From the NCBI RefSeq assembly GCF_025566985.1, contig NZ_JAOQJD010000015.1, forward strand, positions 1-48,445: a stretch of DNA of 48,445 bases, in the 5' to 3' direction. Positions 35,180 through 44,344 of the stretch are shown here, one piece after another. This DNA comes from Aedoeadaptatus acetigenes. Lineage in GTDB: Bacteria; Bacillota; Clostridia; Tissierellales; Peptoniphilaceae. The notes below the pieces were generated by a model. It was not told the DNA's origin. It was given only the letters and a program-made list of their open reading frames with translations, and did no database searches. The position numbers and the translations under genes were made by a program. How positions within the stretch are numbered: position 1 is the stretch's first letter; each line of letters starts with the position of its first letter.

Positions 35180-35208
35180 ATTATAATATGCTTCATACAA
35201 AAATTCAA
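35180..35208 (-). promoter_or_regulatory. Promoter of the BMP lipoprotein gene
   Basis: Minus strand: TTGAAT (35208-35203), 17 nt spacer, perfect TATAAT (35185-35180). Confidence 0.75.
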
Positions 35209-35225
35209 CGAGAGAAGGTTTTCCG

Positions 35226-35254
35226 AAAAAAAGAGCGCACCGCGAGGTACGCTC
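35226..35254 (-). terminator. Terminator of the 344-codon membrane protein gene
   Basis: Minus-strand stem GAGCG-ACC / GGT-CGCTC with one mismatch and a TCGC loop, followed by T7. Confidence 0.85.
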
Positions 35255-35261
35255 ATCTCTC

Positions 35262-36290
35262 CTATAAATAGAATCCTTTGGGTACGGCGAAGATGTAGGT
35301 GGCCAGCACAAAGACGATTAGGGCCATCCCCAGGCCTTGTCTGAAGTCGAGTGCTTTTAATTTCAAATTGCTCCTGGTCATGAGCTTAAAGAGCAGGTAG
35401 GCGACAAAGGCCGCCACGGGCATGGCGATAAAAATGCCTCCGTTGGTCGGCGCCTTCAAGCGAAGGGCAGGGGCGGCAAAGGCAAAGAGCACCATGGCGC
35501 CGTAAACCACGGGATAAAGTTTCCGTCGATCCAAAAGGAGAATCACAAGGCCCGCGACTACGGAAAGAATCGTGAGGACGGTGGCCACGGTTTTTACCGC
35601 ATGGGCTCTTCCCATAACCCCTTGATCCATGAGTTCCAAGGTGTTGATGTAGACGCCGGACTGTGTTTTTGTCGACGTTTCCGGGTGCAGGCCCTTGTCT
35701 TCGATGCCCAGGGCGTCGGAGAATTTATCCACCTTCCCGTTGGTCAAGAAGACGCCGATGTCGGCCATGGTTCGCCCCGTATAGGACACCACCGTGGCGG
35801 GATCGGTGACCACGGTAAAGGCGTAGTCTTCCACCTCTTCACTTAAGGGGATGCGCATTTCCGATGCGGGTTGGAACGTGAGCTTCTCCTTTCCCAGCAC
35901 GGTATTCATCTGCAGATTGTCGTAGACCGCGCCGTTGATCTTGTCGTATTCGCCTTTGAGCTTCACCTTGCTCTTGGAGCCGTTGGCGCCTTTGGGCAGA
36001 TACACGTTTCGAACAGGCACGCCCAAGAGGCGCACGCTGGTATCTTTTCCCTGATATTGGAATTTCACATCGTAGCGATACAAGATCTTCGGCCCCTTTT
36101 CAATGCGGCGAGTCACTTGCAGATTGTCGATGCGCGTGGGATCGTCGAAGATCAATCCGTCGAAAGCGGCATTTTTTTCCTCTTCCGACGACAAATCCAC
36201 TTTGTCCATCATCAGGGGTGTGAACGTAAGTAGAAAGCACAATAATAAAAAAACAACAAATAGAATTCCATTTTTCAATTGTTTCTGCAT
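35262..36290 (-). CDS. Unrecognised membrane protein with large extracytoplasmic domain
   Basis: A 342-residue protein I do not recognise. One N-terminal hydrophobic helix (about residues 7-26) is followed by about 200 polar residues that should lie outside the membrane, rich in beta-like alternation (YRYDVKFQYQGKDTSVRLLG). The C-terminus then has about four membrane segments, including TVLTILSVVAGLVILLL and QGLGMALIVFVLATYIFAV. No catalytic motif is evident. The ATG at 36290 is preferred because AAGGGGG is 6 nt upstream; the earlier ATG abuts it. It is a single-gene transcript, divergent from another small membrane protein. Confidence 0.7.
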   Translation of the reverse strand: MQKQLKNGILFVVFLLLCFLLTFTPLMMDKVDLSSEEEKNAAFDGLIFDDPTRIDNLQVTRRIEKGPKILYRYDVKFQYQGKDTSVRLLGVPVRNVYLPKGANGSKSKVKLKGEYDKINGAVYDNLQMNTVLGKEKLTFQPASEMRIPLSEEVEDYAFTVVTDPATVVSYTGRTMADIGVFLTNGKVDKFSDALGIEDKGLHPETSTKTQSGVYINTLELMDQGVMGRAHAVKTVATVLTILSVVAGLVILLLDRRKLYPVVYGAMVLFAFAAPALRLKAPTNGGIFIAMPVAAFVAYLLFKLMTRSNLKLKALDFRQGLGMALIVFVLATYIFAVPKGFYL

Positions 36291-36369
36291 GGTCATCCCC
36301 CTTATGCGTACTGATTTTTTCTTATCATACCATATACTTTCGCAATTATCACCGATAAATTGAAAAACC

Positions 36370-36398
36370 TTTTCACGAAAAGGCAGCTATGCTATACT
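36370..36398 (+). promoter_or_regulatory. Promoter of the 156-residue membrane protein
   Basis: TTTTCA (36370-36375), 17 nt spacer, TATACT (36393-36398), 17 nt before the start codon. Confidence 0.55.
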
Positions 36399-36414
36399 AA
36401 AAGCGGAGGTTGAC

Positions 36415-36885
36415 ATGACGATAGAAAAAAGCAAATTCTTAAATATACTGAAAGCGACTGACTACCTGGCCATGCTCACCATGATCGTATTGGCCTTTAT
36501 CCATCCCTTCTTTCCCGTTTACAACGAAGCGGGCAAGCTCATGGAAAACGCGGCACTCCTTCGCATCGCCGTGGTGATCGCGGTGCTGTTTGTCGGCGTG
36601 CCGATTTTCAGTAAGGAAATCACCGCCATTCGTAAAAACAAAAAGCCCTACGACTTAAAAAAGAAAAACAGCACGGTTTTTTTGCCTAAGGTAAATTTCT
36701 TTTTGGCGTCTCTCTTCGCCGTGGCCACCGTCGTCTTCGTACCTATGGCCATCGTGCACTACGCCGACAAGGGCCCGCAGTGGCAAGCATTTTATGCCGT
36801 CTTCTATGTGTTCGTCTACATCGGCATCGGCTCTCGCCTGCAACTGAAACCGGCCCTTATCCCGCAAAAGAAAATAAAATCCTGA
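36415..36885 (+). CDS. Unrecognised four-helix membrane protein
   Basis: A 156-residue protein with four clear hydrophobic segments: about residues 17-35, 46-63, 92-115 and 121-138. A basic cytoplasmic-type loop (ITAIRKNKKPYDLKKKN) lies between the second and third, and a basic tail (IPQKKIKS) ends the chain. I find no family motif. The start has GCGGAGG 6 nt upstream and the gene has its own promoter and terminator. It is divergent from the other unknown membrane protein at 35262-36290, which may indicate a shared function, but that is only positional. Confidence 0.72.
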   Translation: MTIEKSKFLNILKATDYLAMLTMIVLAFIHPFFPVYNEAGKLMENAALLRIAVVIAVLFVGVPIFSKEITAIRKNKKPYDLKKKNSTVFLPKVNFFLASLFAVATVVFVPMAIVHYADKGPQWQAFYAVFYVFVYIGIGSRLQLKPALIPQKKIKS

Positions 36886-36891
36886 TCAAAG

Positions 36892-36916
36892 AAAAAAGCT
36901 CGGCCGTCGCCGAGCT
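36892..36916 (-). terminator. Terminator of the FAD oxidoreductase gene
   Basis: Minus-strand perfect stem AGCTCGGC / GCCGAGCT with a GACG loop, followed by T6. It overlaps the end region of the convergent plus-strand gene. Confidence 0.85.
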
Positions 36917-36919
36917 TCG

Positions 36920-36940
36920 TCCCCGAAAGGGGATTTTTTT
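36920..36940 (+). terminator. Terminator of the 156-residue membrane protein gene
   Basis: Stem TCCCC / GGGGA with a GAAA tetraloop, followed by T7. Its T-run overlaps the stop codon of the convergent oxidoreductase gene. Confidence 0.85.
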
Positions 36941-38132
36941 ATTCTTTTTCCGATTTGAAGGGATAGGCTCCGTCCAGAGCTTCTTCGATGGGCGCGTGGG
37001 CTTCCACCAATTTGCGGAAGGTGCCCATGGCGCTCGTGTCGCCGTAGAGAACGGCGCCGGTGACTTTGCCGTCCGTTGCGTAGAGGCGATGGTGAATGTC
37101 GCCGTCGTCGTAGAAATAGACGTCGCCTTCGCCGATTTTACCCGCGGAGAAGATTTGGATCGTGTCTAAATCCAATTTCGTGTGGGCCTTCGGGTTTTCG
37201 TAGGTTCCGTCGCCGCCGGCCATGTTGGCGCCGGCCACTTTGCCCATGGCGCGGGAGGCGGGCCAAATACCCATGACGCGGCCTTCCACTTCCGCCACGT
37301 CCCCTGCAGCCCATACATTGGCCTTGTTGGTCATGAGGTGGCTGTCTACGATGACGCCTTTGTTGACTTCAAGGCCCGTATCCTTAAACAGTTCCGTATT
37401 GGGGCGCACGCCTGCGGAGATCAGCACCATGTCGAAGTCCGCCGCCGTGCCGTCGTCGAATTCGATGCCCCGCACCTCGTCTTCGCCGATAAAGGCCTTG
37501 GTGCTCTTTTCGGTAAAGACCATAAAGCCCAAATCTTTCATTTCTTCGTTGAGCATCATGCCCAGCTCACGGTCCAATTGCTTGGAGAGCAGGTATTCGC
37601 TGCGGTTAATAATGGCGACGACGTGGCCGCTTTTTTTCAGGCTGTTTGCCGCTTCGAGACCGAGAAGGCCGCCGCCGATGACGGCGATGTGTTTCGTCTC
37701 TTTGAAGCCCTTAATATAGTTTTGAATAGTCATGAGATCGTCCCAGTTTCTCAAGGTAAAGATGCCCTTTAATTCATTATTTTTAAAGGGTGGCACGCTG
37801 GAGTGGCTGCCGTTTGCCAAGAGGATTTTTTCCCCTTGAATTTTTTCGCCGCCGGCCAAGGTAACGGTCATGGCATCGAAATCCACGGACACGACTTCGG
37901 CGCCCAGCTTCACGTCCAGGGCGAGTTTTTCTTCCCAGCCTTCTTTATCTAAATAGGGAATCTCGGGTGCGTCGTCCCCTAATAGTGCCGTGAGTTGAAT
38001 CCGAAAATAGGGGCGTACTTTCTCGTTTCCCAAAAGAAGGATGCTTCCTTCCTTGTCGTGTTTTCGAATCTCTTTGGCCGCCGTGACGCCGGCGATGCCT
38101 GCGCCCACGATCAAGTAATTATATGTTTTCAA
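36939..38132 (-). CDS. FAD-dependent NAD(P) oxidoreductase (rubredoxin/nitrite reductase-like)
   Basis: A 397-residue pyridine nucleotide-disulfide-type flavoprotein. The FAD loop GAGIAGVTAAKEI is at residues 9-21, the NAD(P) loop GGGLLGLEAANSL is near residue 153, and the FAD-ribityl motif VWAAGDVAEVEG is near 275. No redox-active CxxC pair is present, which fits the rubredoxin-NAD reductase or NirB-like group; such enzymes serve in oxygen and peroxide defence of anaerobes. The start is TTG (38132-38130) with AGGAGG 9 nt upstream. It follows potD by 30 nt without a terminator, so it may share the polyamine operon. Confidence 0.85.
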   Translation of the reverse strand: MKTYNYLIVGAGIAGVTAAKEIRKHDKEGSILLLGNEKVRPYFRIQLTALLGDDAPEIPYLDKEGWEEKLALDVKLGAEVVSVDFDAMTVTLAGGEKIQGEKILLANGSHSSVPPFKNNELKGIFTLRNWDDLMTIQNYIKGFKETKHIAVIGGGLLGLEAANSLKKSGHVVAIINRSEYLLSKQLDRELGMMLNEEMKDLGFMVFTEKSTKAFIGEDEVRGIEFDDGTAADFDMVLISAGVRPNTELFKDTGLEVNKGVIVDSHLMTNKANVWAAGDVAEVEGRVMGIWPASRAMGKVAGANMAGGDGTYENPKAHTKLDLDTIQIFSAGKIGEGDVYFYDDGDIHHRLYATDGKVTGAVLYGDTSAMGTFRKLVEAHAPIEEALDGAYPFKSEKE

Positions 38133-38162
38133 TCGATTTGTCCTCCTTTATTCACTGCCGGC

Positions 38163-39200
38163 TTACCTTGCCGTGACTTCCGTCCATATTCTATCATAAA
38201 CTTCTACAAAATCGTGTAGGTCCCGATATACCTCCAAAGGGGGCAGTCTGTCCAAATCCGGATAGGCCACGGGATCTTCCCTGAGTTCCTCGGGCAAGAG
38301 GGCGATGGCTTCGGGAATGGGCGTAGCATAACCCACATTGTGCTCCGCGTTTTTCGCGGCGATGTCCGGGCGGGACATGAAATTGATAAAAGCCATGGCT
38401 CCCTTCGGATTTTTCGATTGCTTCGGAATCGCAAAGGAATCGTACCATATATTTGTACCCTCTTTCGGGATAATGTATTCCAGGGATTTATTTTCTTGGC
38501 GCATCATGGCCGCATCCCCGGAGTACATGACGGATAAAGACGCGTCGCCCTGGCTCATCACATCTCGCCCCTCGTCGGCCAGGTAGGCGTAGACCAGGGG
38601 TTTTTGCGCGATTAAGACTTCCTTCGCCTCTTCCAGCTCCTTCATGGAGCGGCTGTTCATGGAGTAGCCCAAATATTTCAGGGCAATGGCGATGGAATCC
38701 CGCTGGGAGTTGTACATGATGATTTCGTTTTTATACTTTTTGTCCCACAGGGCGCTCCAGGAATCGATGGGCTCTTTCACGTAATCGGTGTTTACCACGA
38801 TGCCCAGTGTTCCCCAGAAATAGGGCACGCTGTATTTGTTCCCGGGATCGTAATCCATGTTTAAAATCCGCTTGTCCAGCTTTTTCATATTGGGGATTTG
38901 ATCGTAGTCCAAGGGCAGGAGCATGTCTTCGCGAATCATGCGCTCGATCATGTATTCCGAGGGCACGATGACGTCGTAGGGATCGTTGGATTTTTTCAGC
39001 TTCACGTACAGGTCTTCGTTGGAGGCGAAGGTGTCGTAGATCACCTTGATCCCCGTTTCTTTTTCGAATTGGCGTATCGTGTCCATGTCCACGTAATCGC
39101 CCCAGTTGTAGACGTGAATGGTTTCTTTCTCGTCCCCTGCTTTGCCGCAGGCCGTAAGAAACAGAATCGAAATTAAAAGAAGAATGGATAATCGCTTCAT
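38163..39200 (-). CDS. potD: Spermidine/putrescine-binding lipoprotein PotD
   Basis: A 345-residue extracytoplasmic solute-binding lipoprotein. The signal peptide ends LTAC (lipidated C18). The mature part begins ETIHVYNWGDYVDMDTIRQF and continues FEKETGIKVIYDTFASNEDLYVKL, typical of polyamine-binding proteins. The start at 39200 has GAGG 6 nt upstream and lies 1 nt past the potC stop. It provides substrate to PotB/PotC. Which polyamine is bound cannot be told from sequence here. Confidence 0.95.
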   Translation of the reverse strand: MKRLSILLLISILFLTACGKAGDEKETIHVYNWGDYVDMDTIRQFEKETGIKVIYDTFASNEDLYVKLKKSNDPYDVIVPSEYMIERMIREDMLLPLDYDQIPNMKKLDKRILNMDYDPGNKYSVPYFWGTLGIVVNTDYVKEPIDSWSALWDKKYKNEIIMYNSQRDSIAIALKYLGYSMNSRSMKELEEAKEVLIAQKPLVYAYLADEGRDVMSQGDASLSVMYSGDAAMMRQENKSLEYIIPKEGTNIWYDSFAIPKQSKNPKGAMAFINFMSRPDIAAKNAEHNVGYATPIPEAIALLPEELREDPVAYPDLDRLPPLEVYRDLHDFVEVYDRIWTEVTAR

Positions 39201-39201
39201 A

Positions 39202-39981
39202 TTACACCTCAAAATCCACCAGATCGATGTCCCGCTTGTTCAGAAGGAGCAAGAGGGCCAGCACGGCCACAAAGAGCAGGGTGGACAATGCGTTCATGGA
39301 GGGATTGATCCCGGTTTTCGCCATGGAGTACAAGGTGATGGAAAGATTGCTCACGCCCTGACCCGTGGTAAAAAATGAAATAATGAAATCGTCGATGGAC
39401 AGGGTGAAGGCCATGAGTGCGCCGGTGGCGATGCCCGGTTTGATTTGGGGCACGATGACGTAGCGCAGCACTTCCGACGTCTTGGCGCCCAAGTCGTAGG
39501 CCGCCTCCACGATGTTGTTGTCCAGCTGATCCAATTTCGGCAAAACAGAGAGAATCACATAGGGCAGACAGAAGACGATATGGGACAGGATCATGGTGAG
39601 TAGGCCCTGCTCCATGGCCAAAAAGCCGAAGAGGCTCATAAGGGCCACGGCGGTGACGATGTCGGGGTTTAAGACGGGGAGGTAGTTGATGTTTAAAATC
39701 ACGGCCTGGCTGCGCTTGGAAAAGGCGCGGATGCCGATGGCGGAGAGGGTGCCCACCACGGTGGATATGACCGTGGCCACGATGGCCACCAAGACCGTGG
39801 TGTAAAAGCTTTTTAAGATAATGGGATCGGAAAACAGATCCGTGTACCAGTGAGTGGTAAAGCCCGCCCACACGCCGCGAAGTTTCGTGTCGTTGAAGCT
39901 GAAGACGATGAGCACGGCAATGGGCAGATACAAAAACAAAAGCATGAGGCCCAAATAGGCGTTTCTGATTTTATTTCCCAC
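39202..39981 (-). CDS. potC: Polyamine ABC transporter permease PotC
   Basis: A 259-residue membrane protein with six hydrophobic segments and the EAA loop EAAYDLGAKTSEVLRYVIVPQIKPG that contacts the ATPase. The start is a GTG at 39981 with GGAGG 5 nt upstream. It overlaps the potB end by 11 nt. An upstream in-frame extension (to 40026) would add a hydrophilic, low-quality N-terminus and is rejected. Confidence 0.93.
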   Translation of the reverse strand: MGNKIRNAYLGLMLLFLYLPIAVLIVFSFNDTKLRGVWAGFTTHWYTDLFSDPIILKSFYTTVLVAIVATVISTVVGTLSAIGIRAFSKRSQAVILNINYLPVLNPDIVTAVALMSLFGFLAMEQGLLTMILSHIVFCLPYVILSVLPKLDQLDNNIVEAAYDLGAKTSEVLRYVIVPQIKPGIATGALMAFTLSIDDFIISFFTTGQGVSNLSITLYSMAKTGINPSMNALSTLLFVAVLALLLLLNKRDIDLVDFEV

Positions 39982-40804
39982 GGCTGCCTCCTTTCGGCCG
40001 CTTCTCGCCGACGAGGCGGAAGACAAATAACATGACGATCAAAATAACGATAAGCACCACGGCAATGGCGGAGCCGAAGGCCCAATTGCCCGTGAGCCTG
40101 AATTGCTGCTCGATAATATTGCCCACGAGATAATACTTGTTTCCCCCGAGCAGGGAGGAAATGACGAAGGTGGACAGGGCCGGAATAAAGCACATTAAAA
40201 TGCCGCTGTAAATGCCCGGCAAAGACAGGGGCAAGGTGACTTTCAAAAAGGCCGTGGCCGGACTCGCCCCCAAATCCTGCGCCGCTTCCAGATAGGAGCG
40301 GTCCATTTTCTGTAAAATCGTGTAAATGGGAAGCACCATAAAGGGAAGGAAATTATAGATCATCCCCATTAAAATGGCGCCCTGATTGTACATCATGTCG
40401 AAGGGGCCCAGGCCGATGAGGTGAAAGGCTTTGTTTAAGACGCCGTTTCGCCCGAGGAGGGTGATCCACGCGTAGGTTCTCAAGAGAAAATTCATCCACA
40501 TAGGAATGACGAAGAGGAGAATCAACATGGAGCTCGTCTTGGGCTTGGTGCTCGCAATGGCGTAGGCCGCCGGATAGCCCACCAAGAGACAGGCCGCCGT
40601 GGACAAAGTGGCCAAGACCACGGAGCGCCACAAAATCCTCAGGTAAAGGGGCTGAAAGAAACGGGCGAATTGCTCCGTGGAAAAGCGGTAATCCCCCATG
40701 CTCATGTTTCCGGCGCCGTTAAAGCTCATAAATACAACCAAGATCAGGGGCAGAACGATAAATAAAATGGCCCAGAAAATATAGGCCGATGCGTAACGCC
40801 TCAT
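39971..40804 (-). CDS. potB: Polyamine ABC transporter permease PotB
   Basis: A 277-residue six-helix permease with the EAA loop LEAAQDLGASPATAFLKVTLPLS. The ATG at 40804 overlaps the potA stop (ATGA), so translation is coupled. It forms the heterodimeric channel with PotC. Confidence 0.94.
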   Translation of the reverse strand: MRRYASAYIFWAILFIVLPLILVVFMSFNGAGNMSMGDYRFSTEQFARFFQPLYLRILWRSVVLATLSTAACLLVGYPAAYAIASTKPKTSSMLILLFVIPMWMNFLLRTYAWITLLGRNGVLNKAFHLIGLGPFDMMYNQGAILMGMIYNFLPFMVLPIYTILQKMDRSYLEAAQDLGASPATAFLKVTLPLSLPGIYSGILMCFIPALSTFVISSLLGGNKYYLVGNIIEQQFRLTGNWAFGSAIAVVLIVILIVMLFVFRLVGEKRPKGGSRGK

Positions 40805-41835
40805 GCCTCGTCCTCCATAACGTGGAAATTATCCGGCTCCACGTAAATGCCCACCACCGCGCCGGGCTCCCGCGCCACGGTAGACTGTACCTTCCACTTC
40901 TCGCCGTAGACGTCCAGAATCATTTCGTAGTGCACGCCTTTAAACACAATGGATGTAACCGTGCCCTGAAGGAGATCGTCGCGGCCGGCTTTCAGTTCCA
41001 CATCTTCCGGCCGTATGACGATTTGCACCGGCGCATTTTCTTCGAAGCCCTCATCCACGCACTGAAATTCCCTGCCGTAAAAAGAAATCAATTTGTCCTT
41101 TACGAAGCGGCCCCGAATAATATTGCTTTCGCCGATAAAATTGGCCACGAAGGCATTTTCCGGCTCGTTGTAAATGTCCGTGGGCGTGCCGATTTGTTGA
41201 ATGGCGCCGTCTCGCATGACCACCACCGTGTCGCTCATGCTCAGGGCCTCTTCCTGATCGTGGGTAACGTAGATAAAGGTAATGCCTACCTGCTCCTGAA
41301 TCCGCTTCAGCTCAAACTGCATCTGCTTTCTGAGCTTCAAATCCAGGGCGCCCAAAGGTTCGTCTAGGAGAAGAATCTTCGGATCGTTGACCAGGGCGCG
41401 GGCGATGGCGATGCGCTGTTGTTGGCCCCCGGAGAGAGACTGAATGTTTCGCTTGGCTACCTGTGGCAGATTCACCAATTCCAGCATTTCCGTCACGCGG
41501 CTGTCGATGGTGGATTTCGGCAATTTCTTCAGCTTTAAGCCGAAGGCCACATTGTCGTAGACATTTAAATGCGGAAACAGGGCGTATTTTTGAAAAACCG
41601 TGTTCACCGGCCGCTCGTAGTGTTTGATGCGGAGCATGTCTTTGCCATGAAAGAGAAGCTCCCCCTCGTCGGGGGTCTCGAAGCCCGCGATGATCCTCAA
41701 TAGCGTGGTCTTTCCGCAGCCGCTGGGACCGAGAAGGGTCAAAAACTCACCGTCTCTCACGCTTAAATCGATGCCGTCGAGCACCTGCGTATCGTCGAAG
41801 GATTTCTTCATGTTTTTAATTTCAATTAACTGCAT
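40801..41835 (-). CDS. potA: Polyamine ABC transporter ATP-binding protein PotA
   Basis: A 344-residue ATPase. Walker A GPSGCGKTT is at residues 36-44, the signature LSGGQQQRIAIARAL near 135, Walker B ILLLDEPLGALD near 157, and the H-loop THDQEEAL near 190. The C-terminal 100 residues form the TOBE/OB regulatory domain found in PotA/MalK. ATG at 41835 is preceded by AGGAGGTG. It follows the regulator gene by 13 nt and drives PotB-PotC. Confidence 0.95.
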   Translation of the reverse strand: MQLIEIKNMKKSFDDTQVLDGIDLSVRDGEFLTLLGPSGCGKTTLLRIIAGFETPDEGELLFHGKDMLRIKHYERPVNTVFQKYALFPHLNVYDNVAFGLKLKKLPKSTIDSRVTEMLELVNLPQVAKRNIQSLSGGQQQRIAIARALVNDPKILLLDEPLGALDLKLRKQMQFELKRIQEQVGITFIYVTHDQEEALSMSDTVVVMRDGAIQQIGTPTDIYNEPENAFVANFIGESNIIRGRFVKDKLISFYGREFQCVDEGFEENAPVQIVIRPEDVELKAGRDDLLQGTVTSIVFKGVHYEMILDVYGEKWKVQSTVAREPGAVVGIYVEPDNFHVMEDEA

Positions 41836-41848
41836 CCCCTGTCACCTC

Positions 41849-42388
41849 CTAAAAATTCGGCGGGTTACTCACCCAAAGGACTGTCGCTTCCTCGGATGAA
41901 AGGTTCCTGAAAAAACAGGGCGCATCCCCCGGCGCGTAAATCGTATCTTTTTCTTCCACGGAAAATACGTCGTCACCTCGGCAGAAATCCAATCGCCCGG
42001 AGAGGACGTAGGCGAAAAATTCGCCCTCAAATGGACCGAGAACTTTCGACGAACCCATGGGCGCGATGCGCCACAAAGTGGGTTCCATGGAATTTTTCTG
42101 GGCGTTGGGCACGATGTAATCCACGCCGTAGCCCGCGACCTCGTCATCAAAAGTAAAGGCGTCTTCTTCGGAAAAGACGATTTGCATTTCCTCTTCGTCC
42201 TTAAAAAAAGCCTCCGGCGAGACGCCCAATGCTTCCAATATGTCCATAAATGTCGCCACAGAAGGGCTGGTGAGGTCCCGCTCCACCTGGGAAATAAATC
42301 CCTTGGTGAGCTCGCTTCGTTGGGCCAGCTCCTCTTGGGTAAGTTGCTGCACCTGCCTCAGGCGACGAATTTTTTGTCCGATGCTCAT
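41849..42388 (-). CDS. XRE-family regulator with C-terminal cupin domain
   Basis: A 179-residue regulator. Residues 6-60 form an XRE helix-turn-helix (IRRLRQVQQLTQEELAQRSELTKGFISQVE), and residues 100-178 form a cupin sensor (GEFFAYVLSGRLDFCRGDDVFSVEEKDTIYAPGDAPC). The architecture is that of PuuR-like proteins that control polyamine genes, in keeping with its place as first gene of the potABCD operon. The ATG at 42388 gives the usual family N-terminus; a GTG three codons earlier is possible. Autoregulation through the repeats in its leader is inferred. Confidence 0.88.
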   Translation of the reverse strand: MSIGQKIRRLRQVQQLTQEELAQRSELTKGFISQVERDLTSPSVATFMDILEALGVSPEAFFKDEEEMQIVFSEEDAFTFDDEVAGYGVDYIVPNAQKNSMEPTLWRIAPMGSSKVLGPFEGEFFAYVLSGRLDFCRGDDVFSVEEKDTIYAPGDAPCFFRNLSSEEATVLWVSNPPNF

Positions 42389-42395
42389 AATCACC

Positions 42396-42423
42396 ACTAA
42401 ACTTTAATCTTAATTTACTAAAC
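42396..42423 (-). promoter_or_regulatory. Candidate operator: tandem GTTTAGT repeats in the pot leader
   Basis: Two exact copies of GTTTAGT (minus strand, 42423-42417 and 42402-42396) spaced exactly 21 bp apart, two helical turns, in the leader between the -10 box and the regulator's start codon. This is a plausible binding site for the XRE-cupin regulator; no experimental support. Confidence 0.35.
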
Positions 42424-42432
42424 AATAATCGT

Positions 42433-42461
42433 ATTATAAACGCCCTTTTCGCCTCGGTCAA
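42433..42461 (-). promoter_or_regulatory. Promoter of the regulator-potABCD operon
   Basis: Minus strand: TTGACC (42461-42456), 17 nt spacer, perfect TATAAT (42438-42433). The best promoter match in the window. Confidence 0.82.
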
Positions 42462-42475
42462 TAGATTCGCCCAAT

Positions 42476-42499
42476 AAAAAAGCCCGCAACGCTGCGGGC
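42476..42499 (-). terminator. Terminator after psuG
   Basis: Minus-strand perfect 7-bp stem GCCCGCA / TGCGGGC with a GCGT loop, followed by T6. Confidence 0.88.
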
Positions 42500-42507
42500 A
42501 ATTTCTT

Positions 42508-43423
<916 letters not shown>

Positions 43424-43437
<14 letters not shown>

Positions 43438-44344
43438 AATGAATCTCCTTTTTCTCTTTTTCCCATTCTTTTGCATCAAAGAAAGGAAGTTCACTTTGAT
43501 CGCTCTTCAGCACCATGCGCGATGCGGCCATGGCGCCGACGACGGCATGGTCAATCGTCTTACCCTTCGCCATCTCTGCCGTCAACATGGCGCAAAAGGC
43601 ATCCCCGGCGCCGGTGGCTCCCCGAATGGTCATGGGACTGGTGGTGTAGTGGAGCATTTCCTCGTCCTTAAACAAGTAGGCTCCGTCGGCTCCCGCCGTA
43701 ATCACCACATACTCCACGCCCATGCTTCGTAAAGCGGCGCCCTGAGTGGCGACATCGTCGCTTCCCCGGCCGCTTAATACCTGCGCTTCCAGAACGTTAC
43801 ATTTTAACACATGAATGCGATTAAGAAAAGAGGCAAATTTCTTTACCTTCACGGCGCTTACCCCGTCCACCACGGCCTTCATGTTCCAGGAGAAAATTTC
43901 CGCCAAGGTGTCTTCCCGCAAATTGGCATCCACCACGACGTAATCCGCCGCCTCGGCCAATTGGCGGCGCGCTTTTATTTTCTCGGGGCTCAGCTTTTCC
44001 ATGACCGCCATGTCGTTGACTGCCGCGTGCATTTCCCCTTCTTGATCCAAGAGCACCAGGTAGCTGCCCGTTGACGCCCCTTCGAAGGTAAAAGCGTGAT
44101 CGAAGGATAATTTTTCCGGCGCCCTCGCCAGGATCATGGCCTTCTTGTCGTCGTCGCCGAAAGCCGTAATGAGCGCCGTCTCGATGCCCAAGCGGGCGAT
44201 GGTGGCGGCGATGTTTCGTCCCACGCCGCCGGGACTTAACTCCACGGCCCCGGGATTGGAGTCGTAAAGATCCAAATGCTCGTAGGGCCTTCCGCTAATA
44301 TCCACATTGCAGCCGCCGAAGACCGCAACTTTTTTCTCACTCAT
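43424..44344 (-). CDS. psuK: PfkB-family kinase, probable pseudouridine kinase
   Basis: A 306-residue ribokinase-fold kinase. The N-terminal motif GGVGRNIAATIARLGIETALITAFGDD and the C-terminal catalytic motif RGATGAGDAFCAML (base Asp) are intact. Overlap with psuG and the order kinase-glycosidase make pseudouridine the likely substrate, phosphorylated to feed PsuG. Its ATG overlaps the tdk stop (ATGA). Confidence 0.9.
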
